DNA of 64,000 bases, taken from NCBI RefSeq assembly GCF_036194065.1, contig NZ_CP108095.1, positions 4,402,001-4,466,000 of the forward strand, read 5' to 3'. The notes beneath the pieces are model-generated. The model did no database searches. It saw only the letters and a list, made by a program, of their open reading frames with translations, and had not been told where the DNA came from. This stretch comes from Streptomyces sp. NBC_00239. GTDB lineage: Bacteria > Actinomycetota > Actinomycetes > Streptomycetales > Streptomycetaceae. A program made the position numbers and the translations under genes. Below, piece by piece: positions 63,758-64,000 of the stretch (within the stretch, counting starts at the first letter, position 1; each line of letters starts with the position of its first letter).

Positions 63758-64000
63758 TCAGTGGAGGGCGTTCAGGGCGCTGTCCAGGAGGGCGCGGTCG
63801 CGGGGGTGGCTGACGCGGTTGCGGGCGGCGGCCGGGGAGAGCCAGAGGATCCGGTCGACCTCCTTGGACGGCGTGAAGGTGCCGCCGAGGGCCTCCGCGG
63901 CCCAGTAGTGCACCGTCTTCGACAGCCCGCCCACGTAGTAGTGCGCCGCGGGGAGGGCGGTGCCGAGCGCGCAGCTCTGGCCGGTCTCCTCGCGCACCTC
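63758..64000 (-). CDS. NUDIX hydrolase, MutT-like (5' end beyond window)
   Basis: 81 codons are visible up to the window edge. The first residues EVREETGQ are the end of a Nudix box (REVxEExGU), so the catalytic helix is split by the boundary. The rest, HYYVGGLSKTVHYWAAEALG, EVDRILWLSPAAARNRVSHP and RDRALLDSAL, fits MutT1-like NTP or dinucleoside-polyphosphate hydrolases. It is encoded on the same strand as pstS but 427 bp upstream of it, beyond the PHO box. Confidence 0.85.
   Translation of the reverse strand, partial: EVREETGQSCALGTALPAAHYYVGGLSKTVHYWAAEALGGTFTPSKEVDRILWLSPAAARNRVSHPRDRALLDSALNALH

Overview
The window is a very GC-rich chromosomal segment with GTG/TTG starts, actinomycete-type rRNA and several developmental-type regulators. 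Everything points to a Streptomyces core-chromosome region. From memory, gene order matches the S. coelicolor SCO41xx neighbourhood (PrsW, TrmB, sporulation-associated regulator, sigma factor, AtrA, NDH-2, SpoIIE-like phosphatase, MFS, MarR, T4SS-like operon, DUF47/PiT, pstBACS); that synteny is recollection, not a search.

Layout. 1-8.2 kb: the 5' part of hrpA, a DsbA-like/CcdA thiol-redox pair, a Glu-Asp-Phe tRNA cluster, a zincin-like protein, a two-gene fluoride channel (crcB pair) and a lipoprotein. 8.2-16 kb: a DEAD-box helicase with a long repetitive RG-rich tail, a secreted catalytically dead trypsin-like protein fused to FG-GAP repeats, tRNA-Lys, a TetR-DUF488 operon divergent from an FBP zinc-finger gene across a perfect palindrome, tRNA-fMet, and an M23 cell-wall hydrolase behind a c-di-AMP (ydaO-type) riboswitch. 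16-33 kb: PrsW, TrmB, L-2-hydroxyglutarate oxidase, an HTH/TPR-like developmental regulator, a degenerate asparagine-synthase-like protein, a sigma factor carrying its own zinc-binding, membrane and carbohydrate-binding parts, an AtrA-like regulator, NDH-2, a SpoIIE-type phosphatase and a MarR/MFS pair. 33-38.8 kb: a complete 16S-23S-5S operon with tandem promoters.

38.8-54.5 kb: GNAT and aldo-keto reductase genes, then a chromosomal type IV secretion-like operon (pilin-like, 31-residue ORF, VirB8-like, VirB6/TrbL-like, SCO6880-like, VirB4-like, coupling-protein-like) read leftwards. Divergent from it is a secreted collagen-like protein, and about 4 kb further on lies a dual lytic transglycosylase/NlpC enzyme. 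Pentapeptide-repeat, LysE, thioesterase, PAP2 and a broken MarR gene fill the gaps. 54.5-64 kb: small membrane and zinc-ribbon proteins, an LppX-like lipoprotein, CsoR with its operator, the low-affinity phosphate pair DUF47-PiT, convergent with the high-affinity pstSCAB operon behind a PHO box, and a NUDIX gene cut by the window end.

Functional themes are envelope and cell-wall remodelling (M23 enzyme, transglycosylase, T4SS-like complex, collagen-like protein), phosphate uptake at two affinities, and developmental regulation (AtrA, sporulation-associated regulator, SpoIIE). A 110-114 bp multi-hairpin palindrome is dispersed three times between genes; two copies differ by one base, so it looks like a recently mobile or actively homogenised element.
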